Source: Nepenthes gracilis (Eukaryota; Streptophyta; Magnoliopsida; Caryophyllales; Nepenthaceae). From it: 64,000 nt of DNA. The DNA is taken from assembly GCA_033239525.1 (NCBI GenBank), contig BSYO01000025.1:434001-498000 (forward strand), written 5' to 3'. Both the position numbers and the translations under genes were made by a program. Under the pieces are notes generated by a model. It searched no databases. It was not told the DNA's origin and saw only the letters and a list, made by a program, of their open reading frames with translations. Shown here one piece after another: positions 33,922-47,000 of this stretch. Numbering within the stretch: the stretch's first letter is position 1; each line of letters starts with the position of its first letter.

Positions 33922-36829
33922 CGTGGTTGTGTTCCTCATATCTTAACTGCACATCGAGAGACGTGATGCTGCGGTAGCTAACAGTGATATATACATGATC
34001 AATGATGTTATCTTTCCAATGTCATTCTAGTTACTTAGCTATGTTTCCACTAAGTTAGTCTGATTATTGGCCGAGACATGCATGATTTCCAAAAGCCTAC
34101 CTTTCAAATCTTACACACACAAAATAAAACGTTACGAGTCATGGCCATTAAGAAGGTCACACAAACAAATAGGTTAAGTGGATACTGAAAACTGCCGTTG
34201 TATGTGAGCTGATTGGACAGCTCGTAATCTATGATGATTATTATTATTATTATAGACTTTGAAATTAGGAGAAATATGGACTAAGTCATCATATAGAGAA
34301 AAAATTGGTTGTGACATAATTATCTGTCCACTTTCAATGTATATGTGTTTTAGAATGATCAATCGGACAATGTCAATTCATATATTTTGTTTATGTGCTT
34401 TATCCATTACAAACCATATAATTTTCTCATTTTTGCATACAAATATCTTGAGATATAATTGAATAATGTGATGTATCATCAATCTATTTAAATTATTGAA
34501 TACATATAAAAACAGATATATATAATTAGACACTATGTCATTTAAAAATATCATAAAAATATTCATTTGGTATCCTTAACACATTTCCTCCTTGTATTGA
34601 AATCCATGGCTTCTTAATGCTTTGGGGCTGGTGGGAAATAGGAGAGAAAAACGTTAATTGTCAACTTGGAAGGTCCCATAAGTATCGGAAGCTAGCGTTG
34701 TTGTAATATCTAGATGGCTTCTCATTTATAATTAATGAAGTGCTAAGGTTTTCTCAACTTATGTAACTAGACCAGTGATTTTAAACCCCTTCTCCGGTAG
34801 CTGCATAGATCCGGAAAAGCCTTTTCTAGTAGAGGATGAATATATCTACATATTCTTGTTATGTAAAGTAAGATCCAATAGATTCAAAAGGGACAGTTGA
34901 GTTTATGAGATTCCTACCGTCTAAAATATTTTATATTAACATATTTTGTTGTTAAAAAAATATGTTTCCTAAATATCTCCCAAACATCAATAAAGACGAA
35001 TGCCCAAAGTGTTCATATAAAAATCAACATCTCGAGTTTCTATGGGGGATGCACATTAGTCTAAGGCATAAGGCTTTCTGTCCAGAATGCTTGCACCTAA
35101 TTCATATACATGTAGCCTGTAAATGCATTTTAGTCTGATAGGTGATTGTGTCACTTATGAGCACAATTAGTCTAAAATGTTTATATCTGATGAACGCTTA
35201 TGTATGACTCATAGATTACCTTAGGATTGCTTTTGCACCTAATGTGCAATTGTATAGTGTATGAACAGTAAGGCATTTCTTCTTTTTAAATACATATTCT
35301 TGACATATTTAAAATTTATTATGTGAATATCTCTATTTTTTACATTAAAAAATATAGAGAAATGGCTGTAAACTTTTGTACTCCAATTACCTAAGCAAAG
35401 GAGAATCATTATTAAATAAAATCTAACTATTCTCTTGAAATAAAATTGTTAAAATTTTTTAATCAAATATTTTCTCCATTATCTATATACTTATTTCAAT
35501 TTATAAATCTTCAGTGTCGTATTGATGGTATACATACTGGATTCTAGTACTGTTTGGATATTCACTACCAAGTGAAATAAGTTCTATAAAAATAATAAAA
35601 GCCGTCTAATTTTATTATTGTAAGTAAATTTGATGAGTTTTTGACAAGGATAGTGAGTTAGGAATAAGTCAAATAAAGTTTAGTACGTATGTATCTCCTG
35701 AACAGTAAAATTGACTTTTATATTTTATTATTTTCATTAGTTAGAAAAGTCTAGAGAATTTTATTTTAAAATCAATCAATTTTTAAGATTTTTTTAGTCA
35801 CCAAAATTTATACTTTATATTATGTTATTATCACAAATTTATCGTGGTATAAATTATTTTGTTAAAATCATTTTTTACTTAAATCTAGAAAATAATATAT
35901 TTTATGTTTATTGTGCATTTCTATATTATTTGCTTCTGCTATTTACAATTCAAACCCTACAATTATGTAAAGGTAATAGATACTCGAATAATCAATACAC
36001 ATAAAAATTGTCCAAATATAGATGTGATAAATATGTATCAAAAGTTCAATAATCAAACAATTCTTAAGTACAATGCTCAAGGCTTCTCTTCCCAATAAAG
36101 ATAGATCTATTATGAGAAAGTCAATTTATAATTTGAGTAATTTAAACATACTAAATATTAGTCAACCTATAATACTGCCAAGGAACTTTTCAAATTGGCT
36201 TTCAGTATCAGAATCAGATTCTTTCCAATCTTTTAGTATACTAAACTTTATTGTTAGATAATCTCTAAATATTTGTGAAAATCTTGTGACCATTGTACTA
36301 TTAAAATTTTGAAGGCTTTTAGGATAAAATAAGTATTAAAGGAAGTTTTACCATTTTGAGATCGAGAAAATAAGACAATCAATCTCGTAAGGATATATGC
36401 TATTCTCCTTCAGGGAAGTATTTCATTATCCCAAGCACACACTATTCAGTACTTTCTTTTCAAATGTCTAATAATTAGGATAAATATAAAAAAATATTTT
36501 ATGATGAGAAAAATTAAGGTATAAAATTATTGAGTATGTATAAGATATTAAATAGTGATCATTGCGGCACACGAACGCTCCTTTATGCTTGGTATAAAAA
36601 CACGATCTATTGTTTTTTGCGCACAAATAGTCTTCGTGCATGAGATACAACTTTTGCTATAATTAATGCTCAAGCACAACTTTATGAGTGCTTTAGACAT
36701 GAGTAATGCAAATTTTTACCATAACCTACACTCAAATGGTCTTTATACACCCATTAGGAAAAGTCTGAACAAGTTCCAAAAATTGATAACAATAAATTTT
36801 ATAACAAGTTTGACTACTTTGAGCCTATT

Positions 36830-36930
36830 ATTGTAATATTACCGTACATTATAGAAGATATCTCATCACGATTCGAACTCATAACTACCAAGTGAAACTG
36901 CAATTCTACCATAACATTAAAACTCCTATC
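36830..36930 (-). mobile_element. Possible tRNA-derived SINE head
   Basis: On the minus strand a box-A-like TGGTAGAATTGCAG (about 36900-36913) is followed about 20 bases later by GAGTTCGAATCGTG (36867-36880), a good box B (GTTCGAATC). These are internal RNA polymerase III promoter elements as in plant SINEs. The tail and flanking duplications were not found, so this is tentative. Confidence 0.3.
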
Positions 36931-39162
36931 TAAGATCTAATGGACCTTATAACGTAACATAATAATGGAACCCTATAAAAATAATCACAAGGCTTGAGTG
37001 GATCACATATACAAGGTTTAGATTGGTAATAAATATAAAGTCGAGATAACTAGACTAATCCACACCGTCGCTGGGATCCAAGCTGAACACAACTTAAATG
37101 CTTGATATAGTTTGGTAGGACTAGCACTCCACATCAACATACCACCCAAATCCTCAATCAAAATAAGACAAATAATTAGATTACAATTAAGGAGTACTTG
37201 CACCCACCATTAGGGCCCTAATCTCACATACACCAATAACCGAATACCATATGAACATGTGATGATAAGACACCAGTGCTTTGATAATGGCCAAGAAGCT
37301 CTATATAACCAATGGATTAAAAGATCTCATTCCCAAAGAAACTATATATTTTCAAACTCCAAATCTACCCCAAATACAGAGAGGATTACAGAAGCCTCAA
37401 AACTTTAATTAAGAGATAATAATTGAATATCTAAAAAAGAATATCTCACAATTGGTTATTTTCAATCTAAGAGGATTAAGAATTTTCAAGTCAACCAAGT
37501 CTACACCTTTTAGAACAAGACCATATTTGGTATGAAGTTCGTCCTCCATAAAACCTATACGAATATTGGCAGGGACCCTGAGAAGTTATCCAACTTGCGT
37601 GTGTGATATGTAGAATTGGCAATTCTTTTTTGATCCATAGCTTATATTATAGGCTTTTCAAATCAAATCTAACTTGCAAGCACGCATAAAATACAATTTA
37701 AAAAAAAAAATTGGGACGAAGTAAATAGGCAGGTAAATAGCTTAGGCAGCTTTCTCGATGGCATCGCTTTGATGGTCAGAGTATATGATTTTCAATGGAC
37801 AAATTGCATGGTGAATTCAGTGTTGCTGCAGCGTATAATTAAATGGAGACGGATGACCTAGCCAGTAGATAGGACAGATAGGCCGATTAATGATGCGGAC
37901 CACACACTACTTCTACTTCTGCTACCTTTTGGGTATTACTACTTTAATTTTTCTCCTCATGTTTGCTATCTCTGGCTAACTAAATAATTAGAATTCTTTT
38001 TCCTAACACAGATTTTCACCGGTCCTCTTCAGGTAGTGGCTGGCTTTTAAGTAGAAGTCAAAACATGCAAGTTTTCACAAGAATCTCACTCTTGCTATAA
38101 CATTTCATGATCTGGACTTTCCATAATTTATCTAAAATTTTCTTTCCATCCTTTTTGAGCATTTGGTTTGAAATTCATCATAAATCAAAGTATTTTTGAT
38201 GGTTTCCAAAATGATTTTTTTTTTCCAATTGATGTGGGTCTATGTAGTTTATCCATTAGAATTGTTACGCACAATTCGGAAAAAGAGTTGATGCCATCGT
38301 TTTAGATATCTATGTTAAAGTACTTATAAATTGTAATTTTCATAAATTTTTTGTTACTTAACAAATCTCTTTTTATTATTGATCTCTTCATTTTTTTAAT
38401 CGTCTAGCTAAACTAAGATATGCATCCGCATAATCCAATGCACCATATCCTATATGGATAACTAAACAAAGAAATTGGCATATGATCATTGACCGAATTG
38501 AAGATTTGTATGGTGAATAATAAAATATAATATGACAGGCATTTGAAATATGAATCTCAACACAACTTAATAATGTCGTCTTGATTTATCTGAACTACAA
38601 CACACCCAAGTAATTGGAACATATAAAAATATCTTGGCCTAAATGACCGTACGTTTTGTAGCTATGGGTGACATTATTTTTTTGGATATTTTAGAAAAAT
38701 AGTTTTGATTCTTGGAAAATTTTGTAATTAAACTTTGAAACAATCAAGTGCCTGAAGATAACAATTCTATAGAACACGTAGTATCAACAATGAGGTTAAA
38801 ATTAACTACATTTTAGTTATATAATTACTATTGTAATGATTTAATTGCAGTTCTATTATCATTTTGAGCGGCTGTTCCTTGTAATCCCATGATTTTTCCC
38901 TTATGGTACGTTTGGTTGTTGAAATGAAATAAGATGAAAATAAAATAGTTATTCCCAATAAATGAAATATGATGAGAATAAAGTTAAAAATTATTATTTT
39001 CATATTTTGTTATTGAAATAAAATAAGATAAAAATTAATATTTTATTATTTGATTTGTAGAATTGTATGAGGAATAAGATGGGAATAGTGATAATAATAA
39101 TGATAATTGTAATAATAATAATGATAATGATAATAGTAATAATAATAATGGTTAATAATAGT

Positions 39163-40178
39163 TAGGTGTCAATAAGAAAAACGGCTCAAAGTCCAGAAAA
39201 TCTCATGCACGTGTTAGATGGTCAACGCCGGTGTTAACGAAGACCAAAGCAACCAAAACGACCTAAATGTTGATTGGAAGTCCATGACAAGTCAGCCGCG
39301 AAAAGAAATAAAACCTAATACGAGCTAGGTCCAGTTTGGCAAACATTCCCGTACACGATAAGTAACGATCATTTCCCTGATTTTACGCCTTCCTTCAAGT
39401 CAATCTCTTCTAAAGAAGGTATCAACGGATTCAGCACCATTCTTATAAGGAAGGCGTCAAATTCTTTCTCCTTGCCAACCATGGAGTCTAATAGTAACAA
39501 AAAAATACAAAAGGAAGGCAGTTAATCTAGAGACCCGTTACCCGCTCAAAAAGAAAACGATCCCATCAGATCACGTCAATCAAACCTTCCCTGAAATAAA
39601 CACAAGGTGGATCACACCTTTCAGCAAGGAAGGTCGCACTCCCCCACCGTTTATATAACCCCCGCAGTCTCAACTAAGAGGGACATGATCGGAGACACGG
39701 ATTGATGTGAGATACGAACACGGAAATAAAATACAACGCAATGCTTGAGCATACTTACTCTCAATCGTTTACTTTGCCAATCCCACTACAAGCCTAAAGA
39801 AAGCAGACTTCCGCCGGGAGATAACTATCCTTTTAAGCTATGTGGGGACATAGCTTCACACTCGTTCATTGCGAATATCAAGTCAAAAAACCATACTCTC
39901 GACGAGTCACTGGAACGTCTCTTACATATTCAGGCCAATACTCCCACCAATTTTAATCTCGTTCTCTCTCTCTTTTTATTTATCAGTTCACCTTCTTAAA
40001 ATTCAAATGCTTGTTGCTGATTTGAGTGTCAAAGTATTTTCGGTGGGACAAGATCCCGCCGACATGTGACCTCTTGTTTGCTGTAGTGGTGTGCAAGATT
40101 CAAACTCGGAGAACGGAGACGGATCCAAACAATCAAGTGAATTCGAATCTGTTTGAAATCGGATCTAGGTACGCATCA
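39163..40178 (+). mobile_element. Tat-like solo LTR inserted in the MITE
   Basis: 1016 bp of balanced-composition sequence ending CGCATCA and bounded by ATAGT at 39158-39162 and 40179-40183. TTTATATAACCCCCGC at 39650-39665 is a TATA-like promoter. Near the right end TTGAGTGTCAAAGTATTTTC (40022-40041) and GACAAGATCCCGCCGAC resemble the R/U5 sequence common to Tat-type gypsy LTRs. The first bases (TAGG) deviate from TG. The duplication lies in simple repeats and is weak evidence by itself. Confidence 0.5.
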
Positions 40179-40244
40179 ATAGTGATAATAGTAATAGTAA
40201 TAATAGTAGTAGTAATAATAATAATAATAATAGTGATAATAGTA

Positions 40245-40289
<45 letters not shown>

Positions 40290-40940
40290 GAGCCAATGGG
40301 TCTGGAACCTAAGTCCCAAAATAACAATCCGAGACTGGGGGATAACATAAAAAATCGGGTCCAAGAGGCCCTACAAGCCCAATTAATTAAAATACATCAG
40401 TGCCAAATCAAGCAACCAAGAATGGCATTGGTGATCCGAGAGGTTCACTTCAACCCACAGTGAGGGGTGAGGACAAAAATCCCAAAATAACCAAGATGCG
40501 GCTAGGATGACAGTGCGGAGACGCGCCTCCACATCTCAACGGGCAACGCCATACCCCGAGAAATCTTAATCCCGCTATTTTAGCGGCATCTTTTCATTTG
40601 TCACCCATCCAACTATCGAGTCAATCCGTTCCTTATAAATAAGCCATTCCATACATTCAGGGGGATTCAAGAACCTCCATTTGAGCACATCGGATAACCC
40701 TTGTTAGAAAGGGAGAAAGAATCTTAAAAAAGAAAAATCAGACTTTCATTTACTTACCACCTTCTTAAAAGAATCATCCTCTGATTTCTCGTTGTACTCT
40801 TTTGACAAATTAGTAGAACTTCCTCGGAAATTACTATATAAGAGGCCGTAGTTTTCACCCATCCTAAATGGAGCCGATTTTCAAACAATCAATCCGTGTC
40901 TGTCAAATCGTACTTCCACGCATGATTCACGATACTTACT
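40290..40940 (+). mobile_element. Second LTR-like insertion in the MITE core
   Basis: About 650 bp between two TAA-repeat tracts. It has CCTTATAAATAAGCC near 40631-40645 as a TATA-like element and downstream GGGGGATTCAAGAACCTCC, an arrangement typical of Tat-like LTRs. Ends and duplication are not resolved because the flanks are simple repeats. It may be a diverged relative of the block at 39163. Confidence 0.35.
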
Positions 40941-41234
40941 AATAATAATAATAATAATAATCCAATAATAATAATAATAATAATAATAGTGATAATAATG
41001 ATAATAGTAATAATAATAATAATAATAATGGCAATGAAAATAATTATTTGTACATATGTAGAAATAAAAAATACCTAATGAAAGGTGATAATTTTTATTT
41101 TTACTTACGTAAGAATAAATATTCTCATAGGAATATTTATTTTCAGTTAAATTATAACCAAATGAAAAATATTTATTCCGTTGGGAATAATAAGGGAATA
41201 TAATTTCTATTTCCTTCAACAAAACATAGTCTTA

Positions 41235-42079
41235 ATGTCTAAAACTAAGAAAATGGATCAATTCTCACCTCTAATTTTAATTTTTCTCTGGCAAGGGTCA
41301 TCTCTTAAAAACTTACCTTTACCATACTCTCTCTCTCTCGTCTCCCTCTGATTCTCTCACACCAGGGCAAAACATGATTCAAGATCAACCAGATATCATA
41401 TAGTAGTAATTATAAAATGAATTAAATTATATTATGTTGTAGTGTTGTTGGATATTATATAATATTCTATAATACAATATGATATTTTATAATAATATAA
41501 CAATAAAAATATTAAAGTCTTACATTCTTCTATGGAGGGTTAGCAATACAATTTTTTTGACATTTTACTCGTTTCAGGCAATATAATCTAAGGATATAAA
41601 AACTTTTAAATCGGCTTTTATCCATTCAATTCATGCATCTTTTTCCAGGACTATTCTTCTTCTTCTTCTTTTTCTCTAAACATAATTTGTATATATATAT
41701 TTTTTTATAAATGAATCTTTTAGCCTATATTTAAATACTTAAACTAAATCGGAGTCGCTCGTTTAATATGAGACGTTGGATCTCAGAGGTACTTTACAGG
41801 AAGGACATGCTAGTCTTTCCCGACGCCTTCTTTTTCTAGTCGTTTCTTGTCTTTCTTTATTAATTGGCTGTCCTTTTCCCCCTTTCCACTCTTTCCTTTT
41901 TCCCTTTCTACTATCTCCTTTCGTTTTCCCTCTGAGTTAGGCAGAGGCTACGTACCTACTTCATTCGCACATATAATGATTTCAAAATGAGAGGTATGTA
42001 GTACCTATATGTATATAAATATATATAAATATCCAGAAGAAAATACAGCTAAGCTATCGGCTAAATTATTCGATTATAA
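41235..42079. other. Downstream flank of the KANADI gene
   Basis: It contains the presumed 3' UTR and terminator region of the minus-strand gene, with AT-rich sequence just below 42080. A (CTT)n-like tract is at 41659-41674 and T-rich blocks lie near 41820-41935. No other gene is seen. Confidence 0.45.
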
Positions 42080-43039
42080 TTACATTATTTGTGGCCTCCC
42101 CAGTGTGAACTCCAAATTGGGCTTCCTTTGGCTTCTCTTTGTGTGGTTTGACGAGCTCGCATCTGATAACAATCTCTCCTGACTTTCGCACCCTGCCTCC
42201 TCCAGCACGTCATTCTGAAGGGAAAAAAAATAAAAAAAAAATTAAACATACCAAAATATATGACTGGGTTAATATATACATATATGCATACATATATAAC
42301 TCCTACTGTCAGCCGGGGAGTCCCACCCAAAACCTTCTATTGTCCCAATTTGCTTAGGATTTTACTACTCGTTTGTGTTGAACATGCGTACATCTAATTT
42401 CAAAAGTTTAAACTATTAAGTAATAGAATACGATATATCTAAAAGCCACGGTTATTTCTTTTAGAATTTGAACCTAATACTTTTTTCACATATTTCTAAC
42501 AAATAGCTAGGTTTCATGTTACACCTGGATATCCGAAAGTATGCTATCGTATGTATTATTTGCTTTTGACAACGCACAGAGTGGAAGACTAATTAGTAAT
42601 ATATAAAGCCAGAGTCTTGTATTATGTATGAAGAAGGGATAGGTCTGTCGTCCACGGCCAGTTCTTATCTCGCTCTGGCCATGCATATGAGTACGTACAA
42701 TTCCCACAGTAGTTGTTTAACAAGTCGGTGACACCTGTGGATTGAACTGAGGAAACTAATTAGGTAGTCACAGAAGAAATGACTAGGGGAAAGAGAAGAT
42801 AAAGGTACATTAAGTTCCTGAGAAGTGGTTGGAGAAGGTGGAATCCGAGGACATTTATATAACTCAGCGAATATATATATATATATATACACACGCACCC
42901 ACGATACTCTTTGCCGATAGTAGATAGTTTGTCATCGAGAAAAAAGCATCCATGATGGTCCATCAGGGAGAGAAAGAATGAATTTCAAATCGCTGAGACA
43001 GATTGTGTGTAAACTTGTACAATGTTTCGACAGAGGGCA

Positions 43040-43074
<35 letters not shown>

Positions 43075-43981
43075 GACACAGTGGTTGGACCAAATAAATT
43101 TTTCTCGCGGATCTCCATGCTTGCTTGACTTTAATTAAATTCTAGCAGCGGATATGGCTCCTTTACAAAGAGCTTTCCGAGTATCAAAGAAGCAATCTTT
43201 CCCTGGACAGTTTAATGGCAAAAATGTCCCTCGGAGTGGGGGGAAATAGCCAGTGCCCTGTGCAGGCTCCACTCCTGCTTTTGAAAGGCTCTTTTTGTCT
43301 TTTCCGAATTCCCTTTCTCTGCTTTGCAGCAGGACAGGACTCTGACGAAGAAATAAAAAAGAAAAAATGCAACTCCTTTCTCCTTTTTTTCTTTTCACTT
43401 TTCATGTCCCTTCATTCCCATATCATATACAAAGATTATACTATATGCTATACATGCATATATGTATTTTTATGATTAGATGTCAATGATCTATTAATTG
43501 TTAGATGAAAATAGCATTTTGACAATCTTTATAAACTATTTTTATAATTTTGGATTTTATTTCTTACGGAGTCCATTTTTAAAAAATTAAAAATATTTTG
43601 GTTAGATAAAATATGTAGATGCTTAAAGTAAAATAAAATGAAAGAACAAAAGTGACCTGAAGAGATTGCTTGTTCCCTTTAGAATCCCTTGGTTTTCCAT
43701 GCAACCAAGCTTCCCTGCTACAAAAAAGGGACAGCAACAGAGAGTGAGATCTCCGTCAGTGAAAAATCACATAAAAGTAAAGCTATTCACCTTCAGAAAA
43801 CAAATAAAAGCCAATCTCTTAATTAGCGCCTTAATTTCATTTTCTTTTGGAGTTTCATTTCTGTTGTCTTTAAGATAAAGGTAGAAATTCCACCCCGTGC
43901 GACGTCGCATTTCCCCATACCTAATGAAGCATCAGATCATTGAACGGAGTTCACTTAACTTTCGCAGATCATAAATAACTA

Positions 43982-44012
<31 letters not shown>

Positions 44013-47000
44013 TGCAAGCAAAAAGTTAACCTTAGCACAACTGATAGAATTATTGTAGCTGAAACAAATTAATATACAGTATAACGTGAGATCGAATAAC
44101 CCTTTTTGGAATCTTGCTCAAGCAAAAAACTTTATACAACTTTCCTTTTCTATATATTCTACTTGTAAAAAGAAGGGCCCGATACTCTTAGTAATCATGA
44201 AGAAGTGATATCTATGCTTCTGTTTACCATTTTGGACAGAGGTTTTACAATTTATTGGGAGAGTCATTTCGTGATACCACTATTGTCAAAAAATAGCTAG
44301 TTCTTTTAAAAATAGACATATGTTGGTTGGTTATTAAAAATAATAATAATTACATGATATTTGATAAATAATAGTATCAAGCCATTACACTCTTGTAATA
44401 TTTTATAAGTTTTTTTCATTTTGGATGTGAAATTTGTTAAAAGTTGGAATCTATGTGTTGGAATGGTAGGCAGTTAATGTTAGTTTATTTGTCGCACTTT
44501 GAACAAGGGAATCATTACTATCCCCATCATGAAGAGTCTCGATGTTTACAGGTCTAGGAAACAAGCATTACAGTGACTGTATTGTGAGAGGTAAGTGTAG
44601 CGCAGTTGACAGTGGATTCCATAGATCTGAGTGTGCTGAAGATTTGAGTCTCTCTCTATTGTTCATTATCGATTACAAGTTTTACGACCTAAAAAAAAGG
44701 GACTGTAATATTGTTCCTCTCAAGGCATTCACGCAAAATTCATCATATACCCGCCCGTGGGGAGCCCTATATTGACATGGTAACTCATCCGTCTCATTGA
44801 AATGCTACTGAAATTTAAATCATCAAGAAGACTAGCAAAATCTTCGTATGATTTGATTATCACTAAGTAGTAAGCAGAGTTTTTATATATTGTAACACTA
44901 GGTGGGGAAGAACGCATTGCTAGGCGACATTCATTCAATCCCAAGTTTTTTAAAAAATAAATTTAATCATTAAAGTCATTACTCAACTCGTAGCCCATGT
45001 CTGGTACTGTCAAAAAGTACCAGCAAGTTGTTTAGCTGAAAAAAGCTGAGATAACTTATTCCCCCCCCCCCCCCAACCCCCCAAAAAAGAAAAAAAAAAA
45101 CTGAGATTGAATATGTACGTGCGTTTATTATTTTAATTTTTGAGTTTCTTTCACTTATCAGAAAAATATATATATATATTTTACTTATTCCAGATTGACA
45201 TCATAATCTATCTCACGACGGAAATATATGAAATGCTTTTTTAGTTTGATTTTATGACAAATTGTCGGAAAGTAATCTCAGGAAAGTATTTAGTAAACGT
45301 TACACGTGATATAGAGAGTAGTAGTGAAAAAGCATGGCTGTTTTTGATAATTAAGATGTTTATTTTATTTGCACCCAGCATTGGAAAAAAAAAAAGGAAA
45401 ATCCGGCTATGGTTGCACTTTGCACTAACAATATAGTACATGAGTAGGCTGTTAAAAAAATAAAACCCATTACAAGACAAAATCTAAAATGATAATCCAT
45501 AAGTGTTGCTTTTCATCATTTAGTTTAACCTAACACTATTGTTGTTGCAGTTGTCATAATTCAAGCCATACAAAAATGCAATCCCATAGATTAGTTTTTG
45601 GGTAAGCAATGCCATCCGTAGAAGTTTTGAACGAATAGAGCGCACACGCACATATGTATCTTTTAATATGCAATGAAGTTAGAGATCGATGGTGCTAACC
45701 TTGAGGAATTGCTCCAAAGGCCATGGTGATAATCCTTTTCCTGCAGGCTCCCATTCGGTCTTCCTTGTTGAACTGACTGTTGCTCACAACTTCTACATTG
45801 ATTAATCCCAAGAACATCTTCAGAAGTATCTGCGAATTATCCATGAATAATTTAGCGCTAAAATCATCAAAATAAAAGATAAATTAAATCATATTTCTCA
45901 AGCAGTTATATTTAGTGACAGGTTAATATGTCACAGATACATAAAATGTTTATATTACAATTGTCTTATTAACTAAATGTCTTGATAACGTACAATTAAT
46001 GCCTTCCTAAGAGAGGGGAAAAAAAAACCATCACCATTTTGGTTAAATAAATTACAAAAAGGAAGGTACCAAATGTACCTGAAGAACCTGCTGCTCGATC
46101 TGTGGTCTTCACTGTTCTATACATCTGCAGCAGTAAATTTTGAGCAACAAGTAAATCCAAAATTGAGTTCAGAATGATAATCCCCTAAATAAAATGAAAA
46201 TAAGAAAAAGAAAAAGATTTATTAAAAAAACAGACTGTGAAAGAAACAGGTCTAGCTCTGATGCAGACGAAAGACTGCCACAAACTGTGAAAAGAAATAA
46301 AGAGTAACAGCAGTGGTAAGGAAAGAGAAAAACGAAAATGGAGGGCTATTTATACGCGAAATTCATAAGGACATGGTGCAGTTTGATGTATATTCATCGT
46401 TCACGTACGGCTAGCTGGGCGTCCAGGCATGTGTGAATGACTGTGAGAGGGGGGGGGCGGGGGGAGGTCAGAAGTTAACCATGGTTAAAATAGATCCCAT
46501 GTGAAGAAGAACTTATCATTTAGAAATGATGGTGTTTCTGCGTCTGCCCATCTCTTTTGTGCTCCTACTATCTAGCTCTGTATCAGTGGGGAGGTAGTGG
46601 TTTCTGAACGAGTTTGAGAAAAAGAAAAAAATTTCAAAATGGAACCGTGTTGCTCTTGCTTTGAATTTCTCGCTTTGTCGTACTCCGCTTTCGAGGACAA
46701 TATCTCTCTCCATCGTCTCTCTCTCTCTCTCTCTCTCTGTCTTTTCTTTCCTAAAAGTTATCTGAGATCTCAAGATTTTGGGGGAAAAACTCTCGCTCTC
46801 TCTCTCTCTCTCGTCAGCGGATGAGACATTGGAATTTGAAATCTATGTAACCGTGCGTTCAAAATATGCAAAGCTCCCCGCTTGCAGGACGACGTGAAGG
46901 AGAATAGCAAGAAAGACCTCTTTTTTGGGTGGGAGGAACGTAAACGAAAACAAAAGGCAAAAATGTTTTAATGTATCCATTAAGCTTCTGATAAAAGCAA

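Larger units (their letters stand above)
32415..38903. other. AT-rich intergenic stretch, no gene seen
   Basis: No reading frame above 67 codons and no recognisable protein similarity. It contains a T-rich run near 32920-32940, a two-copy 80 bp repeat at 33755-33921, a short (ATT)n at 34238-34254 and a possible SINE near 36865-36914. The rest looks like old AT-rich non-coding DNA. Confidence 0.6.
38904..41231. mobile_element. Tourist-like MITE carrying two insertions
   Basis: Flanked by TTA at 38901-38903 and 41232-41234, the duplication expected of PIF/Harbinger-derived MITEs. The left end TGGTACGTTTGGTTGTTG and the inverted right end GACTATGTTTTGTTGAAG are similar, and the outer 50 bp are rich in GAAATAAGAT/GAAATAGAAA-type sequence. 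The copy at 54540-54987 has the same ends. The core is (AAT/GAT)n repeats. The element is 2.3 kb only because two CG-richer blocks (39163-40178 and about 40290-40940) interrupt the core. Confidence 0.65.

Noticed and set aside
40026..40463. 145-codon frame with long isoleucine/valine runs
   Set aside because: It is created by translation of the TAA/ATA-rich microsatellite between two LTR-like insertions.
42085..42330. 81-codon minus-strand frame at the KANADI 3' end
   Set aside because: It is a different frame over exon 6 and its intron; the spliced frame ending NLEFTLGR then stop at 42080 is the real one.
43135..43405. Overlapping minus-strand frames in KANADI intron 5
   Set aside because: There are no recognisable motifs, and including them as an exon would break the exon 5-exon 6 junction, which is in phase.
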